Source: Agitococcus lubricus
GTDB taxonomy: Bacteria; Pseudomonadota; Gammaproteobacteria; Pseudomonadales; Moraxellaceae
Assembly: GCF_003051055.1 (NCBI RefSeq)
Contig: NZ_QAON01000001.1
Location: forward strand, 434,001 to 498,000
Direction of reading: 5' to 3'
DNA length: 64,000 nucleotides
Below the pieces are notes generated by a model, which was given only the letters and a program-made list of their open reading frames with translations, was not told the origin of the DNA and ran no database searches. The stretch's first letter is position 1. Every line of letters begins with the position of its first letter. A program made the position numbers and the translations under genes. Positions 27,497 through 36,364 of the stretch are shown piece after piece.

Positions 27497-27565
27497 CAGG
27501 TCCTATGGTGACTGAGCAAAGTCGACGTATTATAGACTTTGACAGCGCTCACTCACCATGACCTG
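27497..27565. repeat. Long hairpin just after adhesin 1
   Basis: CAGGTC/GACCTG, then ATGGTGACTGAGC/GCTCACTCACCAT (one mismatch), then AAAGTC/GACTTT form nested stems with an 11-nt loop, starting 26 bases after the stop codon. The string TGACTGAGCAAAGTCGA recurs near 47970, so this may be a dispersed palindromic element serving as a transcription or mRNA end. No T-run follows. Confidence 0.6.
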
Positions 27566-27620
27566 ACTTTCTAAGTAAGGTCGAAGCGCGAACAGATGCA
27601 AAAAATACAGAGGAATTATC

Positions 27621-27721
27621 TAGGACTTACGCAGTTATCGTTTATTTGTTCGTATTTCATACGTTTTTAACGCTTTTATACTCACAAAACGCGCTAATTT
27701 GGATGAAGTGCGTCAGTCCTA
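27621..27721. mobile_element. MITE-like element, about 100 bp
   Basis: The left end TAGGACTTACGCA and right end TGCGTCAGTCCTA are inverted repeats with one mismatch and are bounded by TA, the target duplication expected of IS630/Tc1-type transposition. The interior has no coding capacity. It is inferred to be a non-autonomous element moved by a transposase encoded elsewhere. Confidence 0.6.
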
Positions 27722-28003
27722 TGATGGTCTGACAGGTGTTACCCCCAGCGTTCATGTTAAGTCGCTGCCACGACTTAGCATGAGCGCTACCTTAAACGCG
27801 ATGGATGCTTAACATACACGCGTCATCACTCAAAATACCCCCCGCTAAACTACATGACACAATAAAATGCCATCTTTAATTTGTGTGTTTTTTTTACATT
27901 AAAAAATTATAATGATTTTATCATTGGATTAACATTAAAAATATTACAAAAGCGTTGCTCCTCATAAATAGATATTTATATCGGTATAATGCTACATTTT
28001 GTC
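27722..28003. other. Non-coding DNA before the fimbrial operon
   Basis: This stretch holds a stem-loop (CATGTTAAGTCG/CGACTTAGCATG, 27753-27782, one mismatch), then AT-rich DNA with a good -10 hexamer TATAAT at 27985-27990. No matching -35 at the usual spacing was found, which would fit an activator-dependent promoter for the pilin gene about 195 bases downstream. No gene was seen. Confidence 0.4.
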
Positions 28004-28137
28004 GTGATTTACCCTGTTTTTGTGTGATTTACGTTGCATTTATTTCGCTGACTGTTATATTTCCAGCCATTACGGTAAAAAGTAAAAAGCTGCCTTTTAA
28101 CCAATATTATGTGTGAATTCATTTTTTAGTGTGATTT
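28004..28137 (+). promoter_or_regulatory. Four direct GTGATT/GTGAAT repeats upstream of the pilin gene
   Basis: GTGATTTA occurs at 28004 and again exactly 20 bases later at 28024. GTGAAT at 28113 and GTGATT at 28131 form a second pair 18 bases apart. Pairs of same-orientation half-sites about two helical turns apart are typical of response-regulator or other tandem-dimer binding. They lie between a TATAAT hexamer and the pilin start. The binding protein is unknown. Confidence 0.4.
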
Positions 28138-28184
28138 TTGCACATAAAAATACCTAAACGCCCGTCTCATGTATGGAGAGAATC

Positions 28185-28649
28185 ATGAAAAACTTAATCC
28201 AATCTGTATTAGCCGCTACCGTTTTGATGGCCGGTGCTGCTCAAGCTGCTACCACCGACACCACCACTTTTTCGGTCACTGTACCGTTTGTGGCGGATAT
28301 TTTAACGTCTAAAGATTTAACCGCAGGTCAAGCTAATACTGTTCCTGTCTGTTATACCGCCAATGCCCCTGCACAAATTACCATTGACCGACAAACCACG
28401 GCGGGTGCTGCGGATGTTTATCCTGTTGCATTAACGCCTACAGCTGCGATGGGTACAGTAGTCGATGCTAATACAGTGAATGTACCTGCCAATACTACGA
28501 CGTTTGGCGTTATTTGTGATGGGACGGTGGCAAGCTCTGTCGCTTTTAACTTTATCTTTAATGCGCCTACAGGCGAAGACCTAGCGGCCTCTGGCACCTT
28601 AGCAGGCACGTATTCTACTGACGTGACCGTGTCTATTGCTGCTTTATAA
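28185..28649 (+). CDS. Fimbrial major subunit-like protein 1
   Basis: This is a 154-residue protein. The ATG at 28185 is preceded by GGAGAG and opens a textbook signal peptide (MKNLIQSVLAATVLMAGAAQA). The mature part is small, beta-strand-rich and has two cysteines (VCYTANAPAQ and VICDGTVA) that could form the disulfide typical of pilins. The C-terminal strand GTYSTDVTVSIAAL resembles the end strand of chaperone-usher pilins (AG.Y...V.I). It is the first gene of a pilin-pilin-usher-chaperone cluster, which supports its role as the main shaft subunit. The N-terminal TTTFSVTVPFV would be the donor strand. Its close paralogue follows at once. Confidence 0.7.
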   Translation: MKNLIQSVLAATVLMAGAAQAATTDTTTFSVTVPFVADILTSKDLTAGQANTVPVCYTANAPAQITIDRQTTAGAADVYPVALTPTAAMGTVVDANTVNVPANTTTFGVICDGTVASSVAFNFIFNAPTGEDLAASGTLAGTYSTDVTVSIAAL

Positions 28650-28711
28650 GTGCAATATGCTCTCTGTCGTTGGGCAGAGGGCAGTTTTTAATTGTGATAA
28701 GTACGATTGCC

Positions 28712-29137
28712 ATGAAAACACTGACGTGTACGCTATGGGTGCTTGCGGTGGTCGGTTCTAGCCAAGCTCAGGCTTTTGTAGCTGATGTTCTAATGGCCAA
28801 AGACTTAAGCGCAGGTGTATTTAATTCGATTCCTGTGTGTTATACCGCAGATGCGCCAGCCCAAATTAGCATTAACAAACAAATAGCGGCAGGGGCAGTG
28901 GCTGCCTATCCCGTAGTGTTTACACCCTTACCTGTTATGGGGAGTGTGTTAGATGCTTCTACGGTCAATGTGCCCGTCAATACCACGCCATTTGGTACAA
29001 TATGTGATGGCAGTGTGCCGAATGCGGTGGCATTTCGTTTTGAGTTTAACGCACCTACGGGAGCCGACTTAGCAACGGCAGGTTATTTGGCAGGGGATTA
29101 TGGTACGGACATTGTTATCTCAATCGCCGCTTTATAG
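28712..29137 (+). CDS. Fimbrial subunit-like protein 2, paralogue of the preceding gene
   Basis: This 141-residue protein starts at an ATG with a signal peptide (MKTLTCTLWVLAVVGSSQAQA). It aligns along its whole length with the preceding pilin: FVADVLMAKDLSAG, PVCYTADAPAQISI, FGTICDGSVPNAVAF, FNAPTGADLATAGY and TDIVISIAAL match the same blocks, including both cysteines. It lacks the roughly 12-residue N-terminal extension seen in the mature first pilin, the part expected to act as donor strand. That could make it a terminating, basal or tip-like minor subunit; this is an inference. It follows the first pilin by 62 bases, which indicates tandem duplication and shared transcription. Confidence 0.65.
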   Translation: MKTLTCTLWVLAVVGSSQAQAFVADVLMAKDLSAGVFNSIPVCYTADAPAQISINKQIAAGAVAAYPVVFTPLPVMGSVLDASTVNVPVNTTPFGTICDGSVPNAVAFRFEFNAPTGADLATAGYLAGDYGTDIVISIAAL

Positions 29138-29313
29138 ATGCTCAAGTACGTCATCAATAATGAAGGCATAATAATGCAGCCTCTTTATGTCTATAAGTCA
29201 GCCCTATACCTATATTAACGACTGATGGGGTTTAACGTATCTCTCAACTCGCCATCACGTGGCTTGTATTGCTGACAACCTATATTTATTAATAATCACT
29301 GAGGAATGCAGAA

Positions 29314-31866
29314 TTGTCTAAAACCGCGTATACACACATTATTCAAAAAATGTATATCGCCAGTATTGCTGTTTTAGTCAGTAGCGTATCGCTGAGTGCA
29401 TTGGCGCAAAATACGAGTAATTTACAATTAGCGCGCCTAAATACCGCCAAAACGCCGCCTAATTTTGAACAATTAAACCAAACTTTTTATGCACAATTTC
29501 AAGCACCGCTCACCAACAGTATTTATTTGTATTATGAGGGAAAGTTTTTAGAAACGGCCAAAGTCACCCTCAACCAACAGCAGTTACAGTTAACAGTAAA
29601 TGACTTAGCGATTAGCCAATTACCGCTGATGGCAACACTAAAAACGGAGATGATAGCGGCACTCAAACAGCCCTTAGCACTTGCTAGCCAAAACGAGAGT
29701 CAGGAGAAATATTATTGTATTTTATTGTGTGACCAAATAGAGAGCCAACAACTGGGTTTACGTTATCGGCCACATAAACTGGATGCTACCTTCGTATTAC
29801 CGACTAACAGCGTCAAAGACTACTATCAGTATCAAAAACAACACGAAAAAACCGATTTCACGTTTAGCCCCCAATCGGCGGTACTAAATTTGGATGCAGG
29901 CAGTCGAGGGAGTATTCAAGAAGGTAATCATCAGCAAGAACAATACTTAAATTATTTATTTAACGGCTTATATCAGCAATATTCGTTGACTAACTCGCGT
30001 AACAGTGCGGGTAAAAAAGAAAGTTTTGCCAGTTATGCTTTGGCCAACGGTAACTTATTAAGTGCAGGCCGTATTAATGCTCAGTTAGCCATTCCGTTTG
30101 CACAAGAATTTTACGGTGTAGAGCTAAGCAGTGAAAACTTACGTTATCCTGTTCAAAGAACGCAAGAATACATTTATGAAGATTATTTTCCCACCAGTAC
30201 CCAATTAGATGTGTATATCAATGACAAATTGGTGATGCAGCAAAATATTAGCCAAGGCTATCAACAAATTGGCGGGGGTAATTTACCTGCGGGTGATTAC
30301 GATGCACGTTTAGTATTTACCGATATTTATGGTCAAAGACGCGAAGTGATGCATCGGATTCATCGGAGTGACTTTCCGAGCTTATTTAGACGTGCACCTC
30401 AATGGTTGGTGCAAGTGGGTAGCATGAATACGCCGCCTGAAGTTGCGCGCAAAGACTTTGCCTCATTAATGTATGGTCGTCAATTTACCGATAAATTTGC
30501 TGCCCGAGCGCAACTGAGTACGTATAACGGTGCAACCTTAGCTAAATTACAAACTGTCTATGAACATAATCGTTTATTAAGTGACTTAAGCGTATCCAGT
30601 GTTGATAGCCATTTTTACCGCGCTACCCTAACCGAAACCTTACGCAGAAATTGGGGAAACCTGAAGTATCAGTGGGACTATGCCAAAGCCAATCAACAGT
30701 CCACATTGGTTGATAACGATAATCAACGCAATTTAACCGACATCTTAGATGAAAATGTGGCCAATAATGCCCATTATCTCAGTGCTGACTATCGTCTCAC
30801 AGAGAGTTGGTGGTTGGGGGCAGGGGTCTCTATTGCCGAGCAAGAAAACCAAGACCCAGACCTCGTGCAAGGTTATGTGCATAGCTCCAAATACCTTAAA
30901 ACAGGCTTATTTAAACGTCCTGCACAATTATTTGTCGAGTTTAATCACCGTAAACCCACCTCCAACACCAACAAACAAGGACAAAATGTATTTCGTTTGA
31001 GTATTAGCCAATCGTTTGAGTTGGGGCGTCGTACACAATTATATGGCCGTGTTGCGTCTAAACAATTTGTTGAAGCAGGGCAAGACAGTGTAGACACTAA
31101 CGTGACACTCACCAGTCAAGCTATTAATAAGTTAGAGCAAAGTTATAGCCTCAATAACCAATGGCAGCATGACCAACATAGTTTTAATACTAGCCAACGC
31201 TACAAACATGAGTTTGCCGAGTTGTCTGGCCAATATCAGGTTGACCAAAGCTGTGCTGATTGTGCAAGTACACAGCGTTACGGTGCAAGCCTACGTACCA
31301 CACTCAGCTATAATCAACAGGATGTCACGGCATTCCGTAACGAACGTGGTAGTGCGGGGGTGATGGTAGACAACCAAACTGATGCCCCTGTCAAATTTGA
31401 TGTGTCGGGTATCGCGATTACTGTCCCACCACATACCACACGCGGGTTGTCTATGCAGCCTTATGTGATGCAAGCTATTCGTTATCAGACTTTAAGTGAT
31501 AGCAATCAATATAATTACCTCATGCAGCCTGCCAATACTGCGATTAAAATACGTCCCAATGAAGTGGCCAAATTTACCTTGACTCAGTATCAGCAATACT
31601 ATGTGGCTGTAAGTTTGCGCGATAAACAAAACCAAGCCATTGCTGCCGAACGCGTTATCATCAAGCCCATCAATAGTGAGCTGATGACGGATGAGCAAGG
31701 GGGCATTATTATTCCGCTGAATTCGGCTCAAGCCCTGACTCAGTTAGAGATTGAAGTGAAGCAACAGCAGTTGACCGACAAGAGCAGTGCCGAGCGTTGT
31801 TTAGTGACTATCCCGATGCCATTAGACAAAACTTATCGTTATTTGGGAGACATTACATGCGAGTAA
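29314..31866 (+). CDS. Fimbrial outer-membrane usher (alternate chaperone-usher type)
   Basis: This 850-residue protein starts at TTG 29314, supported by GAGGA 9 bases upstream; the first in-frame ATG (29350) has no Shine-Dalgarno. A signal peptide runs to about SLSALAQ. Typical parts are an N-terminal periplasmic domain with a close cysteine pair (CILLC), barrel strands, the segment QLDVYINDKLVMQQNISQGY and GGGNLPAGDYDARLVFTDIY (usher-type plug or strand region), and C-terminal beta domains. Length and style resemble alternate (CS1/CFA/Tcf-like) ushers more than classical PapC/FimD, but this subclass call is tentative. It forms the pore through which chaperone-bound pilins are assembled. Its stop overlaps the chaperone start by 10 bases. 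Confidence 0.8.
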   Translation: MSKTAYTHIIQKMYIASIAVLVSSVSLSALAQNTSNLQLARLNTAKTPPNFEQLNQTFYAQFQAPLTNSIYLYYEGKFLETAKVTLNQQQLQLTVNDLAISQLPLMATLKTEMIAALKQPLALASQNESQEKYYCILLCDQIESQQLGLRYRPHKLDATFVLPTNSVKDYYQYQKQHEKTDFTFSPQSAVLNLDAGSRGSIQEGNHQQEQYLNYLFNGLYQQYSLTNSRNSAGKKESFASYALANGNLLSAGRINAQLAIPFAQEFYGVELSSENLRYPVQRTQEYIYEDYFPTSTQLDVYINDKLVMQQNISQGYQQIGGGNLPAGDYDARLVFTDIYGQRREVMHRIHRSDFPSLFRRAPQWLVQVGSMNTPPEVARKDFASLMYGRQFTDKFAARAQLSTYNGATLAKLQTVYEHNRLLSDLSVSSVDSHFYRATLTETLRRNWGNLKYQWDYAKANQQSTLVDNDNQRNLTDILDENVANNAHYLSADYRLTESWWLGAGVSIAEQENQDPDLVQGYVHSSKYLKTGLFKRPAQLFVEFNHRKPTSNTNKQGQNVFRLSISQSFELGRRTQLYGRVASKQFVEAGQDSVDTNVTLTSQAINKLEQSYSLNNQWQHDQHSFNTSQRYKHEFAELSGQYQVDQSCADCASTQRYGASLRTTLSYNQQDVTAFRNERGSAGVMVDNQTDAPVKFDVSGIAITVPPHTTRGLSMQPYVMQAIRYQTLSDSNQYNYLMQPANTAIKIRPNEVAKFTLTQYQQYYVAVSLRDKQNQAIAAERVIIKPINSELMTDEQGGIIIPLNSAQALTQLEIEVKQQQLTDKSSAERCLVTIPMPLDKTYRYLGDITCE

Positions 31867-32570
31867 GCGGGGTAGCGGTATATGGTTTGTTGATAGCCAG
31901 TCTTAGCTCTGTGACTTTTGCGGCTAACGTCAGCAGCTTGTATGTAGACGATGTAACGGCACAAATGGATCGCTCGTTTGAAGTCAGTAACGATTCTGAT
32001 ACCACGGAATATATCAGTTTAGTGGTCGAAAAACGGGTAGATACGGCCGATGGCAAAGTGACAACCAACGCCATGACGGATTTGGCACAGCAAGAGGTAT
32101 TGGTATCGCCAGCGTATTTTGTGTTGCCACCCAAATCTAAACAAGTGGTAAGAATTACCCCTTTAGTCGATAAAGGCGACGAAGAAAAATTGTACTATGT
32201 TGCGGTAAAGCCTAAATTGCCACCTGTCAAATCGGAAGAGATGAAATTGGCAGTTAGAATGATTTCGGCTTATAAAGTATTGTATTTATTACGTCCCAAA
32301 AATCCTGTTGTCGACTATCAATTAACTGCCCATAAACAAGAGGGTATTAAATTAGTCAATAAAGGCAATACCAGTATCTTGTTAAACTCTATTTATGCCT
32401 GCCCCGCTAAAGACACACCAACCAAAGACTGTACGCCACTACAAGGCCAACGTGTATCCCCCCAAAGTACGAGACTTATCAAGCATCAACAGCCAAGTAC
32501 ACAAGGTTTTTCTATTGAGTTACAGTTGGCAGGTAGTATAAAACGCTTGTGGCTGCCGTTAGAAAATTAA
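31857..32570 (+). CDS. Periplasmic fimbrial chaperone
   Basis: This 237-residue protein starts at the ATG at 31857, which lies inside the usher's last codons and opens a signal peptide (MRVSGVAVYGLLIASLSSVTFA). A longer in-frame start at 31797 would extend well into the usher and is rejected. Two Ig-like domains are suggested: strands such as SSLYVDDVTAQMDRSFEVSN, VSPAYFVLPPKSKQVVRITP (the chaperone G1-strand region) and LYYVAVKPKLPP, then a second half with a cysteine pair (IYACPAKDTPTKDC). It should donate a strand to each pilin and deliver it to the usher. No gene for a tip adhesin follows; the next 967 bases are non-coding. Confidence 0.8.
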   Translation: MRVSGVAVYGLLIASLSSVTFAANVSSLYVDDVTAQMDRSFEVSNDSDTTEYISLVVEKRVDTADGKVTTNAMTDLAQQEVLVSPAYFVLPPKSKQVVRITPLVDKGDEEKLYYVAVKPKLPPVKSEEMKLAVRMISAYKVLYLLRPKNPVVDYQLTAHKQEGIKLVNKGNTSILLNSIYACPAKDTPTKDCTPLQGQRVSPQSTRLIKHQQPSTQGFSIELQLAGSIKRLWLPLEN

Positions 32571-32718
32571 CTACTGTGCTAGCGTCGGGTAAAGTCGTGT
32601 GCCTCACACAGCTTATCTGCGTTTCATATCGTTCAGGCCTTCGGTGGATACACCATATGTTGTAGCTAGAATGTCCTGCTTCACACAAGGTTCAAGCAAT
32701 CACATTCTCATCATATCT

Positions 32719-32989
32719 TAGGGTCTGTTGACGTTTTGATTGTGGTTGCCAAAGACACTATTTTTTAGAGGATACGAGGCGTGAATCACGTGATTTGGTG
32801 ATTCCAACTAAGCGATGAACAACAACGTAGCCTCAAAAAATCGTTCTTTCCCTGTGGGTTGCGTTAAAAATAGCCTCATACTGTGTGACAAAACTTGCCA
32901 ATAGAACGACTATTAACTGCGTTTTGTATCTTGCCTGAGTCAATTTTTATCAGCAACGCGGCTCACACGCCAAACGTCAACAGACCCTA
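32719..32989. mobile_element. MITE-like element with 18-bp perfect terminal inverted repeats
   Basis: The left end TAGGGTCTGTTGACGTTT and right end AAACGTCAACAGACCCTA are perfect complements, bounded by TA. The 271-bp interior encodes nothing of note but contains the palindrome AATCACGTGATT and two short complementary tracts (GAGGATACGAGGC / GTAGCCTC). Size, ends and TA flanks fit a non-autonomous MITE of the IS630/Tc1 type. No transposase is in the window. Confidence 0.75.
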
Positions 32990-33433
32990 TATAACTTTTA
33001 AGAATTTAACACTTTTTTATCCCGAACTCAGGTTAAGGTACTCACAGTGCAGTACCGCTGACTTAGCAACAGCTTGATTTTAGTTAGAAAATTCACTGTT
33101 TATCCCAAACTATTTATTGGAAAGTTAATAGTCTCTGCTTAGCCCAGTTTGACTAAACCATTGCATGTACTCATGCTAAAAATGTGCTTTTTTTATTTTT
33201 AGGATAAAAAGAAAATCTAAAAAAACCTAACATAGATGGTTATTGAAAAAATAATAGTTGAAAAGCATCACAAATTTTTAATTTGGTAGGTGTTTTATAT
33301 GAATACAAAAAAAACAGCTATTTATGTATTTTTGTCGGTAAATTAGTACCGATCATCGTCAATGATTAACAGAAAAACTAGGCTTTGGTAACAATAATTG
33401 GACAAAATGTACTTTTTTGTGGCACATATAAAA
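32990..33433. other. AT-rich non-coding DNA upstream of adhesin 2
   Basis: About 440 bases after the MITE-like element and before the repeated leader. A stem GTCGGTA/TACCGAT (about 33333-33352) occupies a similar place to the GTCGG/CCGAC stem upstream of adhesin 1, which hints at distant common origin of the two leaders. It probably carries the adhesin 2 promoter. No gene was recognised. Confidence 0.4.
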
Positions 33434-36364
33434 TATGTGCAATAATCACATTAAATGCGTTATTTGGATTGATTCTTTTTTTGTTTTGAGAAGAATTGAC
33501 CAAGAAATTTTGCTGTTATGGAATCAAGGTGCCCGCCATGCCACAGTCATTACCCAGCTTACAAGTCAGTTTATTAAACGATACAGGTGTTTCGGCAACT
33601 GACCGTCTGACACAAGATTCACGTCTGAAGTTTACTGGCCTTGTAGAGGGCGGGACGGTGCAATACAGCACCAATGGACAAGTGTGGACAGCGACCGCGC
33701 CTGATGCAAAGCAAGGGCTGAACACAGTTTATGTACGTCAAATAGACGCGGTAGGCGACTACTCGGCACACAGCATCATACAGTACACCTTTGATAACAT
33801 TGCCCCGACAGCCAGTTTAGTGATTAACCTACGTAATGACACGGGGGTTTCGGGCGACCTCGTGACCCGAGAAGGTGCTTTAGTTGTGACCAATGTTGGG
33901 TCTGGCAACCGCGTAGAATATAGCAACAACAACCTGACATGGACAACGAGCCAGCCTACGGTGGTCGAAGGCATGAACACCGTCTATATCCGCCAAGTAG
34001 ATAATGCGGGTAATGGTTCGCCAGTACAAACGTATGACTTTGTGTTTGACAGTAAAGCGATACCACCAATCGTTGCCTTAATCCATGACACAGGCAGTTC
34101 AGCGAGCGACCGCGTGACGAATGATGCCCGTTTAAGCGTCACAGGCACAGAATCTGGCGCCACGATTCAATACAGCAAAGACGGCGTGACATGGGGCACA
34201 ACCGCACCGACAGCAACCGAAGGCTTGAATGTTGTCTATGTGCGTCAGCTTGACGTGACAGGCAACACCTCCTCTGCCAACAAATTCAGTTTTTACTTTG
34301 ACAGCAGCGCCCCGCAGGCGTTGAGCGTCAGCTTACTCAATGATGATGGTATTTCAAACACAGACAGCATCACCACCGACGCCCGTTTAAGACTCACAGG
34401 CACCGAGAGTGGGGCTAAAGTGCAATACAGCGCCAATGGCCAAGACTGGCAAGACAGCGCCCCTGTTGCAGTGGAAGGCGCAAACACCGTCTATGTACGT
34501 CAGACAGATGTCGCTGGGAATATCTCGCCCGTTGCCTCTATTAATTTTACCTTGGGTGCAGTGACCCCACCACCGCCACCTCCACCCGTGATTCCGCCAG
34601 CAGACTTAGTGATAGGTTTAGTACGAGACACTGGCGTTGCGGGTGACCTATTAACCCGTGATGGCAGTATCGCCGTCAGCAATGTTGGCCAAGGTAACCG
34701 ACTAGAATACAGCAGCAACGGCACAGACTGGTCAGTCAATAAACCTGCGCTGGTTGAAGGCAGCAACACGGTGTATGTACGCCAAGTGAACAGTGCGGGC
34801 AATGCGTCGACAGGTCAAAGTATGAGCTTTGTCTTAGATAGAACAGTCTCTGCACCCATCGTCAGCTTATTAGAAGATACAGGCTCCTCAGCGAGCGATA
34901 GACGGACATCAAAAGGCCAGTTAGTCGTATCGGGTGTAGAAGCAGATGCGACGGTACAGTACAGTGTGAACGGTACGACATGGAGCACCACACAACCTGT
35001 GGCGGTTGAAGGATTGAATCGCGTATTAGTCCGTCAAGTAGACAAAGCGGGGAATACAAGCCAACACGTTGTGTTTCAGTTTACGTTAGATACCACGGCA
35101 CCTGATGTGGCGTTGAACCTGAGTTTACGAAATGACACGGGGGTCGACGGCGACCTGATTAGTCGCAGTGGCGCTGTTTTGGTCAGAGGAGCGACAGCAG
35201 GGAATCGGATTGAATACAGTGCGGATGGTATGGATTGGAGCATCAAACAACCGACCGCGCAAGAGGGAGCGAATACGGTTTGGGTGAGATTGGTCGATGT
35301 GGCGGGCAATGCCTCGTCGGGTCAGAAGCTAGACTTTATCATTGACACCAAAGCGGCAGTGCCTGAAGCGAAGTTGCTCAATGACAGTGGTGTCTTGGCA
35401 ACGGACTTATTGACCAATGATGACCGTTTGTTAGTGAGTGGTTTAGAGTTGGGAGCTAAGGCGCAATACAGTACGAACAATAAAGACTGGAGTGATACGC
35501 CTGCTGTCAGTAGAGAGGGGTTAAATATTGTCTATGTACGTCAGATGGACATTGCGGGCAATATCTCCTCGGTAAAGAAGCTCAGTTATGTGTATGACAG
35601 TCAAATTAGTGCTTTGCAATTAGCGCTTGTTGAAGACACAGGCTTGAGTAGCAGTGACCAAATTACCCGTCGCCCGATGGTGAGTGTGAGTGGCTTAGAG
35701 TCGGGAGCGAGTTGGCAGTATCAGGTCGATGGAGCAGGTAGTTGGATAACGGGCACAGGCAGCAGTTTTAACTTGGTCAGTGGTAGTCACCGCTATGTGG
35801 TACGTCACACCGACAAAGCGGGGAATGTAGTAGAAAGCAGTTTAACAGCGACCTTGGATACAACGGTTGATGCGGTACAGGTTGTTTTAACGGAAGACAC
35901 GGGGATATCTGCGACGGATGGTATTAGCCAAGTAACGGAGTTAACGGTATCGAATATCGAAGACGGTGCGTTAGTAGAATACAGCACTGATGGCACGACA
36001 TGGAGTCGCACTGCGCCAACGGCACAAGAGGGCAGTAATACCGTTTGGGTACGTCAGACGGACAAGGCGGGCAATGTGTCTGCGGCACAACAACTACAGT
36101 TTGTCAAAGATACGCAGATACAAACCCCGAGCTTGAGCTTTACCGATACAGGCGCGAGTGACAGTGATGGCATTACGCGAGAACCCACCGTGACGGTGAA
36201 TGGTTTAGAAGCAGGGGCGAGTTGGCAGTATCAGGTTGACGGTGGTGTATGGCAAGATGGGGTTGGTAATAGCTTTAACTTAGTTGATGGTGTCCATAGT
36301 TATATCGTTCGTCAAACGGATAAAGCAGGCAATGTCGCTACCAGTGCAGTGCTCAATGTAGAGT
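33434..36364 (+). repeat. Copy 2 of the 2.9-kb near-identical direct repeat (5' end of adhesin 2)
   Basis: This is the same orientation and content as the block at 15941, at a constant offset of 17,493 bases. Only isolated base changes were found by reading until 36210. After that, differences accumulate and the block ends in the codons around residue 943 (EFVENP here, EFIGNP in copy 1). It includes about 104 bases upstream of the start codon. Confidence 0.9.

Noticed and set aside
28113-28146. A CRP/Vfr site (TGTGA...CACA) upstream of the pilin gene
   Set aside because: TGTGATTTTTGCACA has the right half-sites but the wrong spacing for TGTGA-N6-TCACA, so the direct-repeat reading was kept instead.
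15941-36364. The near-identical adhesin 5' blocks as an assembly error
   Set aside because: The blocks differ at several scattered bases, have different flanks on both sides and lead into distinct, intact downstream coding sequence. An assembly collapse or duplication would not give this pattern easily, though long reads would settle it.
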